A DNA stretch of 28,993 bases from Geobacter sp. (GTDB lineage Bacteria; Desulfobacterota; Desulfuromonadia; Geobacterales; Geobacteraceae): positions 1 to 28,993 of the forward strand of contig RPRC01000112.1 in the NCBI GenBank assembly GCA_003857395.1. Reading direction: 5' to 3'. The notes under the pieces are model-generated. The model saw nothing but the letters and a program-made list of their open reading frames with translations. It did no database searches and was not told the DNA's origin. Shown piece after piece: positions 7,899 to 16,664 of the stretch (the stretch's first letter is position 1; every line of letters begins with the position of its first letter). Position numbers and translations under genes: made by a program.

Positions 7899-8706
7899 CA
7901 TCATCAAACAGAATGCTGCCGAAGGGCAGAAGTTTGAAAAATTCGCCTTCGAGTCGATTCATCATAGCATTGATGGGATGCATCCCGCAGCTCAGGGGGG
8001 AGCCTTTGTCCCGTTTCTGGATACCATATTTGCCGATTCCAACCAGGCCATGGGGCAGGGCACGCAAGGGGAGTCCGGCGAAGACCAGACAGCGGATGAG
8101 ATGCAAAAGTCCGCGTTGTTGGTGCCGGTCGGTATTCCCGAAGAAGTGCATGTGCAACAGGTTGAAGAATCCTACGGGAAGGGATTTGAGGAAGGGAAAC
8201 GGCAAGCGGAAAGAGGGCTCGCCAATGTCTTCAAGGCCCTGCGTGATGCCGTGGAAGATTTGGTTACGCTGAAGGAGCAAGTTCTCAGGGCGAGCGAAGA
8301 AGATCTTCTCAAGCTTGCCGTGATGATTGCCCGGAAAGTCATCCATCAGGAAATTGCCACTGATCGACTGATTCTGGCCAAAGTTGTAGCTGCAGCGGTA
8401 AGCAATGCGTCCGACCGGGATGAGCTCGTGATTCGCCTCAACCCCGAGGACCATCGACTGGTGTCAGCGCACAAGCATCTCTATCTGAACGGGTGCGGCG
8501 ATGAAAGGTTTGTCGAACTCAGGTCGGACGATGTGATACCACCTGGCGGATGTATCGTGGATACGATCATGGGAGAAATCGATGCCCGTACCGACTCTCA
8601 AGTAGATGAAATATTCCGGCGACTCCTGGAGGAGAAAACCAGTTTCATGAGTCTGCCCGCCACTCTGGCCGGTGAAAGGGAGCAGCATGCGTACGATGAA
8701 AATTGA
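7885..8706 (+). CDS. fliH: Flagellar export apparatus protein FliH
   Basis: The 273-residue product regulates the FliI ATPase and tethers it to the export gate. The N-terminal half is poorly conserved. From about residue 90 a Glu/Gly/Lys-rich helix (EESYGKGFEEGKRQAERG) is typical of FliH, followed by the V-ATPase E-subunit-like C-terminal domain (LKLAVMIARKVIHQEI). The start at ATG 7885 follows a very purine-rich site (GGGGAGGGGA) and overlaps the end of fliG by 14 bases. An upstream in-frame ATG at 7828 would overlap fliG by 71 bases and is unlikely. Confidence 0.88.
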   Translation: MSSSNIIKQNAAEGQKFEKFAFESIHHSIDGMHPAAQGGAFVPFLDTIFADSNQAMGQGTQGESGEDQTADEMQKSALLVPVGIPEEVHVQQVEESYGKGFEEGKRQAERGLANVFKALRDAVEDLVTLKEQVLRASEEDLLKLAVMIARKVIHQEIATDRLILAKVVAAAVSNASDRDELVIRLNPEDHRLVSAHKHLYLNGCGDERFVELRSDDVIPPGGCIVDTIMGEIDARTDSQVDEIFRRLLEEKTSFMSLPATLAGEREQHAYDEN

Positions 8707-10006
8707 CCTGACGCGCTATCACCCTGCCTTGGAGAGCAGCAAACCGATCCGCTTCAATGGCAAAGTAACCCAAGTTGTGGGGTTGGTAATCGAGGGTTTC
8801 TGCCCGAACACGGCTGTTGGTGCTCTCTGCGAGATATACCCCCGCGATGGCGAGCCGATCCCCGCCGAGGTGGTAGGTTTCCGGGATAACAAAACCCTTC
8901 TCATGCCCCTTGGTGAACTGCGGGGTGTCGGACTTGGCAGTCTGATTGCCGTGAAGCGTGCCAAGGCGAGCCTGGCTGTCGGTCCTGCTCTCCTTGGGCG
9001 TGTGATTGACGGACTCGGCGAGCCTATTGATGATAAGGGCCCGATCTTTGCCGCAGAAGAAAGCCCGATTTATGCTTTACCGGTCAATCCCATGAAACGT
9101 ACGCCGATCCATAAGCCTCTAGATCTTGGCATACGCGCCATCAACGGACTTCTAACCTGCGGCCAGGGTCAGCGGGTCGGGATCATGGCGGGTTCCGGGG
9201 TCGGGAAGTCGACACTTCTCGGCATGATTGCCCGCTATACCGAGGCGGATGTGAATGTCATCGCACTCATTGGAGAACGCGGACGCGAACTGCGCGAGTT
9301 CATCGAGAAAGACCTCCAGGAGGAAGGCCTTAAAAAGTCGGTCGTTGTTGTGGCAACTTCCGATCAGCCGCCACTTGTCAGGATGCGTGGGGCCTATATT
9401 GCCACTACCATTGCCGAGTATTTTCAGTCCAAGGGGAAAAAAGTATTGCTGATGATGGATTCGGCAACCCGCTTTGCCATGGCAATGCGCGAGGTCGGGC
9501 TTGCCATCGGTGAGCCACCCACTACCAAAGGCTACACACCCTCGGTTTTTGCGGCACTTCCCAAGCTTCTGGAGAGGACCGGCAATTTCAAGAACGGCAG
9601 TATTACCGGTCTCTATTCGGTGCTTGTGGAGGGTGACGATTTTAACGAACCGATCTGTGATGCTATGCGGAGCATCCTTGATGGACATATTGTGCTTTCC
9701 CGCGACCTTGCGGCAAAAAACATCTATCCGCCCATCGATGTCCTTGCCAGTGCAAGCAGGGTCATGACATCCGTTACGGAAAGGGAACATCAGGGGTTGG
9801 CCGGCACATACAAGGAAATGCTCGCAACCTACCGCCAGGCTGAAGACCTGATCAATATCGGAGCCTACAAGCCGGGGAGTAACGCAAAGATTGACCTTGC
9901 CGTGAGCCGAATTGAGAGAATCCAGGGATATGTTCGCCAGGAGATCCATGAAAACGTAGGATTCGACGCTTCTCTCGCCCGTTTACGAGAGATTTGCAGC
10001 GAGTAG
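8687..10006 (+). CDS. fliI: Flagellum-specific export ATPase FliI
   Basis: The product has about 439 residues and is the hexameric ATPase that energises substrate loading in flagellar type III export. The Walker A motif GSGVGKST lies at about residues 168-175 and Walker B (LLMMDSATR) near 254. The F1-beta-like stretch GERGRELREFIEKDL is also present. The start at ATG 8687 (MRTMKIDL) follows AAAGGGAG at a good distance and overlaps the end of fliH by 20 bases, so the two are coupled. An upstream GTG at 8672 overlaps further and is less likely. Confidence 0.96.
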   Translation: MRTMKIDLTRYHPALESSKPIRFNGKVTQVVGLVIEGFCPNTAVGALCEIYPRDGEPIPAEVVGFRDNKTLLMPLGELRGVGLGSLIAVKRAKASLAVGPALLGRVIDGLGEPIDDKGPIFAAEESPIYALPVNPMKRTPIHKPLDLGIRAINGLLTCGQGQRVGIMAGSGVGKSTLLGMIARYTEADVNVIALIGERGRELREFIEKDLQEEGLKKSVVVVATSDQPPLVRMRGAYIATTIAEYFQSKGKKVLLMMDSATRFAMAMREVGLAIGEPPTTKGYTPSVFAALPKLLERTGNFKNGSITGLYSVLVEGDDFNEPICDAMRSILDGHIVLSRDLAAKNIYPPIDVLASASRVMTSVTEREHQGLAGTYKEMLATYRQAEDLINIGAYKPGSNAKIDLAVSRIERIQGYVRQEIHENVGFDASLARLREICSE

Positions 10007-10065
10007 GTGAGGCTGTCGAACCCGATATTTCCATTGTTTTGGGGAACCACCAATAAGGAGGTTGT

Positions 10066-10506
10066 ATGCAGCAAAAAGTTTTTACTCTGGAAAGGGTATT
10101 ACATTTCCGCAGGGAAACGGAAAAACTGCGCAAGCTGGATTTTGTAACGGCCAAACATGACTTTGAACAGGCCGAAGATCTCCTTCGTTGCGAAGAAGAA
10201 GCCCTGGATCAATTGAACACGGAGTTTATGTCCCGGCAAATAGAAGGTATCAGCGCCCAAGAGTTGCAGTTGTACTCCGATTTTTTTCAGAAAAAGAGCA
10301 AGGATATCCTGTGCCAGCGTGAGGAAGTAGTCACTCTCGACCAGAAGCAGCTCGAGAAGAAGGACGAACTTATCGCCGCGGCAACGGATAAAAAGATAAT
10401 GGAAGAGTTGAAAAAGAAAAAAATCAAGGCGCACGAAAAAGTCATTGCCGATAAAGAGCAGGGTTTCCTCGACGAAATTGCTCTGCGTAACAAGGGATTT
10501 GAATAA
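10066..10506 (+). CDS. fliJ: Flagellar export chaperone FliJ
   Basis: The 146-residue, highly charged protein is almost entirely a coiled coil, as expected of FliJ, the central stalk-like partner of FliI. It begins FTLERVLHFRRETEKLRKLDF, a typical FliJ start, and has no transmembrane segment. An AAGGAGG ribosome site precedes the ATG. The last base of its stop codon is the first base of the next start codon. Confidence 0.88.
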   Translation: MQQKVFTLERVLHFRRETEKLRKLDFVTAKHDFEQAEDLLRCEEEALDQLNTEFMSRQIEGISAQELQLYSDFFQKKSKDILCQREEVVTLDQKQLEKKDELIAAATDKKIMEELKKKKIKAHEKVIADKEQGFLDEIALRNKGFE

Positions 10507-11057
10507 TGTTCGGCAAAGTGATTCGCCTTGCCAGCGCACTGGCATTTTCTCTGCTCCTGGTTATTTTGCCCTGCTCCTCTGCTTTCCGCAGCCAGTTGCA
10601 GGCAGAAGGGCTGCCTCAGGGACAGCCTGCCGGGAACACGGCAACAACTGCAGCCGTGACTCCGCCACTTGCCCGGCCGCCAGTCGCAGATACTTCCTTG
10701 CAGAAACGGAACGAAATTCTTGAAAGGGAAACGGCCGTATCTTTGAAAGAGAAGGAGTTGAAAAGCCTTTCCGAGAGTCTCTCTGCAAGGATTCAACAGC
10801 TTCAGCAGGCTCGGAAAGAGATTGAAGCGTCTCTCGATCAGAAAAAGAAAGACGAGGCGGAAAAATACAAAAAGATGCTGAAGGTGTATAAATCCCTCAG
10901 GCCGGAGGCCGCAGCGGCGCTGATGGACAAGCTTGATGAGAGCATGGCGCTGGAAATGCTCACTCAGATGGACACGAAGACTGCTGTAAAGCTTATTCCT
11001 TTGATGAATCAGGACAGGGTGTTGAAATGGACCCGCCTGTCATTGAAGGATAATTAA
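10506..11057 (+). CDS. MotE-like flagellar protein (FliJ-adjacent)
   Basis: The 183-residue protein has an N-terminal membrane anchor or signal segment (LASALAFSLLLVILPC), a Pro/Ala-rich linker, a coiled coil at about residues 75-125, and a C-terminal MgtE-N-like domain (SLRPEAAAALMDKLDESMAL ... TKTAVKLIPLMN). This is the layout of MotE-family proteins, which act as periplasmic chaperones or scaffolds for the stator protein MotC in some bacteria. It sits between fliJ and fliK, where MotE-type genes are usual in deltaproteobacteria. Its ATG overlaps the fliJ stop by one base, so the two are tightly coupled. The exact partner here is unknown because no mot gene lies in the window. Confidence 0.75.
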   Translation: MFGKVIRLASALAFSLLLVILPCSSAFRSQLQAEGLPQGQPAGNTATTAAVTPPLARPPVADTSLQKRNEILERETAVSLKEKELKSLSESLSARIQQLQQARKEIEASLDQKKKDEAEKYKKMLKVYKSLRPEAAAALMDKLDESMALEMLTQMDTKTAVKLIPLMNQDRVLKWTRLSLKDN

Positions 11058-11137
11058 ACTGAATACAACGCGTATTTGAGATTTTCGGGCCGACTTTGCT
11101 TGGACCTGAATAGTACACAAGAAAGGAGGTGAAAATT

Positions 11138-13159
11138 ATGGATGTAGCACAGATTATTACCAGTGCCGTTGCACCTGGAGCCGCAGCTCTCCCGACTTCT
11201 TCGGAATCTTCCGCAAGCGTGGTGACACCAGCTTCGCTGTTCGGGGAGATGTTTGCCAAGGCAGCGGCAACCACAGCATTTTCCGGAAAATTGTCGGGAA
11301 ATGCATTCGTGAAGCAGCAGTCAATAGATAGCCAGATTCCTACACCCGAAAGGCTGATGTTGAACGCGAATGGAGCGGACCTCTCAGCTCCAATGTTTGC
11401 GATGTTTGCAGGGGAATCAATGCCGGTAGATGGTGAACAGGAAATGACCGGTTTGCCGGACGGACAACTCGGGGCTCTTCTGCCCCGGGCAATGGCGCAC
11501 CGAAAGACGGCAGAGGAAAGTGCTTGGATCCCGGAGCAGCGGGGGCTTTCTTTTCACAAAAGTCGCGAAAACAAGGGAGAGGCAAAGGCTGCTCTGTCCG
11601 AAGGCCAGCTGGAAACGGAGTTGGTGTCCGGATCGGGAGTTCTCTCTTTCACCGCTGTTTCCTCTCAGGAGATACTTGTGGAGGAATCTGAAACAATGGT
11701 CTCCAATCGGGAGGTCCCGCATCAAAGAAAAGCTGATGAAGCAGACGTTCCTGCTTTGGTTTCTCTTCCGGCAGGGCTGGTCAGAGCAATGGAGCCTGCA
11801 GCGGTTGCCCAGAATGTATCAAGCGGGGTCACAGTCGGGAGGCTTGAGGTTTCAACACCACCCGTGCATTTTGTCGCGGTAGCAACTGTTGCCCGGGAAG
11901 GTAATGAAGCGGTACGGGAAATCCTTCCCGTCGTGAAAGGGGACACTGTTCCGTCGCAGCAACCGCAAGCGTCTTTTGTCGACGGAAAACCGAACCTTTT
12001 CGTTGCTAATGCAGGTTTTGGATTTGATTCAACGGAAAAGAAAGTGGTGTCTCTTGTGCCGCCCAAGACTACAGGACCCGAGAACTTTCCTGGTAATGGG
12101 GCGACCGTTTCTTCTGCGGGTAGCGAGTTCACCAGCAGAGCAGTAGAGGTGACTGGTGTCACGATGACTGCCGGTCTTGTGGAAGGTGCACCGTCTCCTG
12201 ATTTCAAGGAGGTGGCTGATGTAGTTTTGGGTGGAGAAAAGCTGGTTGGCAAAGACCATGGAAACGTTGCTCGCCATGAAAATGGTCTTGCCATGAAGGA
12301 GGCCATGCATGATCAGACGACAGCAGGGAAAGGGGAGACGGTACTGCGAGAGCTTCCAAGTGGTGTCACCGTTCTGAATCCTGCACAAACGGTAACAATG
12401 GGTCGGTCTGCTATCACAGCCGATGCAGCGTTTCTGAATGCTCAAGTCTCAGAACGAGGGCGTATCTCCGGGCCCGATGGTGAAGCTCGCGAGGAAAAGG
12501 GCAGGGAGATTTCCTTGGCCGGAGAGAGTCAAAAGACTGTCCTGAAGAATGAAGGTTTTTCTTCACAAGACAACTCGAATCTGAGTCATGATTCCGGAAC
12601 TAGCGGTCAAAATCACACTTTTTCCCCGGCAACGGGTCCTTCCGGGTCCTTTGATACCATTATCAAGGGACAAATAGCGCCGCTGTCCCAAGTGCCTCAG
12701 GAAAGCGAGGTATCGGCACTCCATGAGAATATCCTGTCGCAGGTGCGGGAAAAACTCGTCAATCAAGATCCGTCTAGTAATGTCAGCAAGATAACCCTGA
12801 AATTGAATCCACACGAGTTGGGCGAACTGCAGATTAACGTTCGTCTGGAAAATCAGAAAATGACGGTGGATATCACGGCACAAAATCCTGTGGTTAAAGA
12901 GGCGCTGCTCCAGAATATCGATCAGCTGAAAGATACTCTGTTGCGGCAGAATATTTCCATGGAACGCTTTAACGTAACGACCGGAGACGGTGGGGGACAA
13001 GCCTTTAATCAGTCTTTCAGGGAAGGGCGCCAGACCGCGTATCAAGCACCTGATACCCATTCGTATTCATTGTCGGGATATTACCAGGAGGATTCGCAGG
13101 CGAGCCAGGTTGCATTCGGGGATTCGAAGGAGAATTCTCTGGTCGACATGAGGTTCTAG
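11138..13159 (+). CDS. fliK: Flagellar hook-length control protein FliK
   Basis: The protein has about 673 residues. The N-terminal two thirds are low-complexity and Ala/Ser/Glu/Gly-rich, as expected of a molecular ruler that is exported while the hook grows. The conserved Flg_hook domain begins near residue 550, with KITLKLNPHELGELQINV then LLQNIDQLKDTLLRQNISM. In FliK this domain switches export specificity by contacting FlhB. The ATG at 11138 follows AGGAGG at ideal spacing; the GTG at 11129 lies inside that site. It is long for FliK, which may reflect a long hook. Confidence 0.92.
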   Translation: MDVAQIITSAVAPGAAALPTSSESSASVVTPASLFGEMFAKAAATTAFSGKLSGNAFVKQQSIDSQIPTPERLMLNANGADLSAPMFAMFAGESMPVDGEQEMTGLPDGQLGALLPRAMAHRKTAEESAWIPEQRGLSFHKSRENKGEAKAALSEGQLETELVSGSGVLSFTAVSSQEILVEESETMVSNREVPHQRKADEADVPALVSLPAGLVRAMEPAAVAQNVSSGVTVGRLEVSTPPVHFVAVATVAREGNEAVREILPVVKGDTVPSQQPQASFVDGKPNLFVANAGFGFDSTEKKVVSLVPPKTTGPENFPGNGATVSSAGSEFTSRAVEVTGVTMTAGLVEGAPSPDFKEVADVVLGGEKLVGKDHGNVARHENGLAMKEAMHDQTTAGKGETVLRELPSGVTVLNPAQTVTMGRSAITADAAFLNAQVSERGRISGPDGEAREEKGREISLAGESQKTVLKNEGFSSQDNSNLSHDSGTSGQNHTFSPATGPSGSFDTIIKGQIAPLSQVPQESEVSALHENILSQVREKLVNQDPSSNVSKITLKLNPHELGELQINVRLENQKMTVDITAQNPVVKEALLQNIDQLKDTLLRQNISMERFNVTTGDGGGQAFNQSFREGRQTAYQAPDTHSYSLSGYYQEDSQASQVAFGDSKENSLVDMRF

Positions 13160-13179
13160 GAAAGAGAGAGGGTAACGAA

Positions 13180-13842
13180 ATGATTGATACCGTTTCAACA
13201 ACCGCTACAAGCGCTGCGTCAGCGGCGATGAAGCAGTCAATGGGGATGAATAAGGATGATTTTTTGAAACTGTTCATAACCCAGCTGCAAAACCAGGACC
13301 CGCTCAACCCGATGGACAGCACTGAGTACATCAGTCAACTTGCCCAGCTTTCCCAGGTTGAACAGGCCTACAACACAAACAGTAATCTGCAAAGCATCAT
13401 CAGTGCTCTGGGAGCTTCTTCTTCCCTATCAGCTGTTTCATTCGTGGGCAGTGAGGTTACGGCTGCGGGGGGCAGTGTTGCCCTGAAGGAAGGTTCGGAG
13501 GCTGCTATCACGTTTTCCGTGCCAAAGGCTGCTGAGCAGGTGTCTGTTGCCATCGTGGACGGGAATGGAGAGATCGTGCGGACCCTGATCGGAGGAGTGA
13601 CGCCTGCAGGAGAGTCGACCCTTGCCTGGGACGGCAAAGATTCAAGTGGTGCACAGTTGGCCTCAGGAACCTACGGCGTTGCCGTAACGGGGGTGGATGC
13701 CGCAGGGACCAGTTTTGCCTGTAGCCCTCTCATACAGGGTACTGTAGAAGGTATTAACTTTGCCGGTTCTTTACCTCTAATGGTTATTGGCGGCATCGAA
13801 GTTCCTTTCAGCGATCTTCTTCGGGTGAAAGGAGTGATGTGA
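13180..13842 (+). CDS. flgD: Flagellar hook cap/assembly protein FlgD
   Basis: The 220-residue protein caps the growing hook and is lost when the hook is complete. The N-terminal signature is clear (MNKDDFLKLFITQLQNQDPL, then PMDSTEYISQLAQLSQVEQ). The C-terminal part is the beta-rich FlgD_ig/Tudor region, with the characteristic 'G...LAWDGKDSSGAQLASGTY' type segment. The gene follows fliK closely, and the next gene begins two bases after its stop. Confidence 0.95.
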   Translation: MIDTVSTTATSAASAAMKQSMGMNKDDFLKLFITQLQNQDPLNPMDSTEYISQLAQLSQVEQAYNTNSNLQSIISALGASSSLSAVSFVGSEVTAAGGSVALKEGSEAAITFSVPKAAEQVSVAIVDGNGEIVRTLIGGVTPAGESTLAWDGKDSSGAQLASGTYGVAVTGVDAAGTSFACSPLIQGTVEGINFAGSLPLMVIGGIEVPFSDLLRVKGVM

Positions 13843-13843
13843 C

Positions 13844-14230
13844 ATGATTGATTCGGTTTTTTTTCCAAATCCGGTCCAGGTTCCGGTATCTCGTACACCA
13901 GGTACTCAGAAGCCTTCGTCCGCAGTTGGGAGCGATACGCCGTTTGCCAAAGTACTCGACGGCAAACTACCGTCGTCCGGGGTCACGTTTTCGCAGCATG
14001 CCCAGGACCGTTTGAAGTCACGGGGAATCAGCCTGAGCACGGACGACATGCAAAAGCTTGAGGGGGCGGTCGACAGCGTTGCGAAAAAAGGCGGGAAGGA
14101 TTCGCTGGTGCTGGTGGGTGATGCTGCCTTGGTGGTGAGCGTGAAAAACAGGACAGTTGTCACTGCGCTTGACCGGAACGCCATGCAGGGAAATGTATTT
14201 ACCAACATCGATTCAGCTGTAATCGTTTAA
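13844..14230 (+). CDS. Flagellar-operon protein (TIGR02530-type)
   Basis: The 128-residue protein carries a C-terminal domain with FSQHAQDRLKSRGISLS, then LVGDAALVVSVKNRTVVTAL and a final 'VFTNIDSAVIV'. This pattern matches the small flagellar-operon protein found between flgD and flgE in many bacteria (TIGR02530 family). It has no membrane segment. Its function is not established; being between the hook cap and hook genes suggests a hook-assembly role. The ATG overlaps the flgD region at 2-base spacing, so the genes are coupled. Family assignment is by recognition of the pattern only. Confidence 0.85.
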   Translation: MIDSVFFPNPVQVPVSRTPGTQKPSSAVGSDTPFAKVLDGKLPSSGVTFSQHAQDRLKSRGISLSTDDMQKLEGAVDSVAKKGGKDSLVLVGDAALVVSVKNRTVVTALDRNAMQGNVFTNIDSAVIV

Positions 14231-14311
14231 GAAACTTAATACCCTGATCATTGTGTCAGGTAGGTAAACTCGAAACTCAACACTTAAAACTGAAAACTTA
14301 AAACCCAAAAA

Positions 14312-14336
14312 GGGCTGGACCTCGCCGAGGAAGCCC
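14312..14336 (+). promoter_or_regulatory. Stem-loop in the flgE leader
   Basis: GGGCT (14312-14316) pairs with AGCCC (14332-14336), and the inner CCTCG-C-CGAGG pairs almost without a loop, giving a compact GC-rich hairpin about 60 bases before the flgE ATG. It is not followed by a U-run. The surrounding intergenic segment 14231-14396 holds no gene but has short A-rich repeats (AAACTC/AAAACT type). The hairpin could be an mRNA processing or stability element for the abundant hook transcript; no known riboswitch is recognised. Confidence 0.35.
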
Positions 14337-14396
14337 GTGGAACACTGACCGATTGACGTGTTCCTCAACCATCGGAAAAACAAAGGAGGCATCACC

Positions 14397-15194
14397 ATGA
14401 GTATTACATCTGCACTTTTTACCGGCGTTAGCGGTCTTGTGAACAATGGCGAAGCAATGAACGTTATCGGCAATAACATAGCCAATGTCAATACCGTCGG
14501 ATTCAAATCCGCACGGACCCTGTTCTCGGACATGCTTTCCGCAAACATGGGTAATAATTCCCAGATCGGTCGTGGCGTCCAGATCCAGAAGGTGGACAAT
14601 GTCTTCGGACAGTCTTCTTTCGAGACCACAGAATCGGTCACGGACCTTGCTCTTCAAGGAAGCAGCTTCTTTGCCCTTGGCGCGCCTGGTTCCACCGGGG
14701 CCCAGGCGGCAACGTCATCCTACTATACGCGGGCCGGGGCCTTCCGGGTCGACATGGACGGCTATCTCATCAATCCAGACGGTTTCAGAGCTCTTGACGA
14801 GGCACGTACCCCCATCCAGTTTGACACTACTACCTTTGGCAAAGTCACATCGATTGGTGCAGACGGCACTATTTCTTTTTTGGATAACACCGGTGCCCAG
14901 CAGACCTATGCAACCAAAATTGGAGTCGCGATTATTCCTGATACCGGACAAATGGAAAAGACTGGGGGCACGCTCTTCATGGCTGATGCCAGTACGGGTA
15001 TTACCGACGCAAGCATCAGTGCCCCCAATGGAACCAGCGAAAGGATTTTCTCCAATTCGCTTGAACTCAGCAACGTCGACCTGGCCAGCCAGTTCGTAAA
15101 GATGATTATTACCCAGCGAGCCTACTCAGCCAACTCCAAGACGATCACCACTACCGATGAGATGACCCAGGAAGTTCTAAACCTGAAGCGGTAA
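14397..15194 (+). CDS. flgE: Flagellar hook protein FlgE, short form
   Basis: The product has 265 residues from ATG 14397, which follows AAGGAGG at ideal spacing. The N-terminal axial signature is SLF-type: LFTGVSGLVNNGEAMNVIGN with NNIANVNTVGFKSARTLFSD. The C-terminal helix ends NVDLASQFVKMIITQRAYSA. These ends match FlgE more than FlgG or FlgF. Most FlgE proteins are 400 residues or longer, so the variable middle domain is largely missing. The position after flgD and the TIGR02530-type gene is that of flgE. It could instead be a FlgE paralogue or a FlgF/FlgG-like protein. It is the last gene of the operon. Confidence 0.8.
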   Translation: MSITSALFTGVSGLVNNGEAMNVIGNNIANVNTVGFKSARTLFSDMLSANMGNNSQIGRGVQIQKVDNVFGQSSFETTESVTDLALQGSSFFALGAPGSTGAQAATSSYYTRAGAFRVDMDGYLINPDGFRALDEARTPIQFDTTTFGKVTSIGADGTISFLDNTGAQQTYATKIGVAIIPDTGQMEKTGGTLFMADASTGITDASISAPNGTSERIFSNSLELSNVDLASQFVKMIITQRAYSANSKTITTTDEMTQEVLNLKR

Positions 15195-15220
15195 GGGACT
15201 AGCTGAAGATCCGTTTAAAG

Positions 15221-15255
15221 AAAATGCCCTAAACATCTAATGTTTAGGGCATTTT
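15221..15255. terminator. Bidirectional intrinsic terminator between flgE and rsgA
   Basis: A perfect 15-bp stem, AAAATGCCCTAAACA (15221-15235) with TGTTTAGGGCATTTT (15241-15255), closes a five-base loop. The arms end in A4 and T4, so the hairpin serves both strands. It ends the flagellar operon on the + strand and the convergent rsgA gene on the - strand. Confidence 0.93.
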
Positions 15256-15329
15256 CTTGTTCAAGTCCCTACAGCCATTTTTAAAAATGGTGAGGGTCAT
15301 TGTCAATAATCCGATGATAGACAGCGTAA

Positions 15330-16280
15330 TTACACGACCTCACGCAGGATCTCAAGGTAGGTGGCATAGCGTTCGGCACGAACCTCGCCTCTGGTAACCA
15401 GTTCGACAACCGCGCAACCCGGCTCGGTGCGGTGTCGGCAATTCCGGAAGCGGCAGCGTACTTCCTTGGTCTTTTCAAAACCTGGGAAATGGTCGGCAAA
15501 ATCCTGCGCAGAAATATCCACCAGTCCAAAATCCTGAAACCCCGGCGTGTCAATCAACTCACCCCCATCGGAGAGAGAATGCAAGGTTGAAACAGTCGTT
15601 GTATGGCGGCCCTTGCCGTTATATTCATTAAGTGTCCCTACCCGGAGATCAATCTCAGGGCACAAGGCATTCAACAGAGAACTTTTACCCACCCCGGTGA
15701 TCCCGACAAAAGCTCCCCGATGTCCCTCTCCGAGGAACTCCCGCAGCAGGGTGAGACCTTCTCCCGTGACTGCACTCAACGGAAAAACGGACACAGCTTC
15801 GGCATAGGTGTCACGCAACTCCATAATAAATCCTTTTGCCGCATCCAGGTCACACTTGTTTACCACCACAAAAGGTCTCAGGTTTGCAGCGCGTGCAGCC
15901 ACAATCACGCGGTCAATAAACCCTGCGGGGGGGGGTGGCGAAGGAGAAACAACTACTCCCAGTACGTCCAGATTTGCCCCTACCAGATGGACCTTGCCCA
16001 TCGCATCCCGGCGACGCAGTTCCGTTCTGCGGGGCAATCTCTCCAGGACTTCTCCCCTGACCAGCACGTCATCACCCACCACATGACCGGAGCGGCGTTT
16101 GACCCGTACCAGATAATGTTCACCGCTGGCGAACAAAACTTCAACAGCTACGCCATGGTGAGCTATTATTAAACCCTCCCGGACTAGCGCGGACTGAGAA
16201 GGATCGAGATCTATACTGGTGTGTACGTCAGTGCGATATTTTGTTTTCAAACGGAATACACCTGTTAATGGAATTTTCAA
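15330..16280 (-). CDS. rsgA: Ribosome biogenesis GTPase RsgA
   Basis: The 316-residue protein is a circularly permuted GTPase that acts in 30S subunit maturation. After an N-terminal OB-fold, the G4 motif NKCD comes first (141-144), then G1 GITGVGKS (193-200) and G3 DTPG (244-247), which is the permuted order of RsgA. The C-terminal zinc site is C276, C281, H283 and C289. The start is TTG at 16280; no ATG or GTG fits before the OB-fold and no clear ribosome site is seen, so the start is uncertain. The sequence VSPSPPPPAG contains a run of proline codons that could be a mutation-prone tract (eight or more G/C bases in the DNA near 15930). It lies convergent to flgE. Confidence 0.9.
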   Translation of the reverse strand: MKIPLTGVFRLKTKYRTDVHTSIDLDPSQSALVREGLIIAHHGVAVEVLFASGEHYLVRVKRRSGHVVGDDVLVRGEVLERLPRRTELRRRDAMGKVHLVGANLDVLGVVVSPSPPPPAGFIDRVIVAARAANLRPFVVVNKCDLDAAKGFIMELRDTYAEAVSVFPLSAVTGEGLTLLREFLGEGHRGAFVGITGVGKSSLLNALCPEIDLRVGTLNEYNGKGRHTTTVSTLHSLSDGGELIDTPGFQDFGLVDISAQDFADHFPGFEKTKEVRCRFRNCRHRTEPGCAVVELVTRGEVRAERYATYLEILREVV

Positions 16281-16540
16281 GCGGCTGTTGCACCGGCACG
16301 GCAGACGTCTTGAGACAAAGTAGTTTCTCTATCAAAAAACCAGATTGTGAGTGTTAAGATAGACTTTAAAACATCGGAAAGTCAAGAGTTTAAGACAAAG
16401 GATGAGGTGTCCTGATAACATTAGAGCTTTCGGGAAAGTCAGGGGGGCACCATACATAATTCTGGTAGGTACTGGCCCTGGTTTGTCGCTCTTCAAGTTT
16501 CCTGATAAGCATTAATTTTCCGCTAGTTCCAAAACCTGTC

Positions 16541-16567
16541 ATTCCCGAAGCGCTTCTGATCGGGAAT
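16541..16567. repeat. Dispersed inverted repeat (TCATTCCCG ... CGGGAATCC type)
   Basis: ATTCCCGA (16541-16548) and TCGGGAAT (16560-16567) form an 8-bp stem with an 11-base loop, flanked by CCTGTC and CCAG. This is the well-known proteobacterial intergenic repeat built on GTCATTCCCG...CGGGAATCCAG, probably a miniature REP-like element. It lies in the non-coding stretch 16281-16664, where nothing else convincing is seen; short ORFs there run through the repeat and are not credible. Confidence 0.8.
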
Positions 16568-16664
16568 CCAGTTACTAACTGACTGAAATATGTATCCCGA
16601 TAAAGGCTTTCGAGGGTGACAATCTTCATAGCGGATGAATAGTGATAATCAGGTCAAGTTTTGA

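Noticed and set aside
11080..11095. A possible -24/-12 promoter upstream of fliK (GGGCCGACTTTGC)
   Set aside because: The spacing between GG and GC is 9, not 10, bases.
16390..16629. 79-codon minus-strand frame
   Set aside because: It runs through a dispersed intergenic inverted repeat and has no coding signs.
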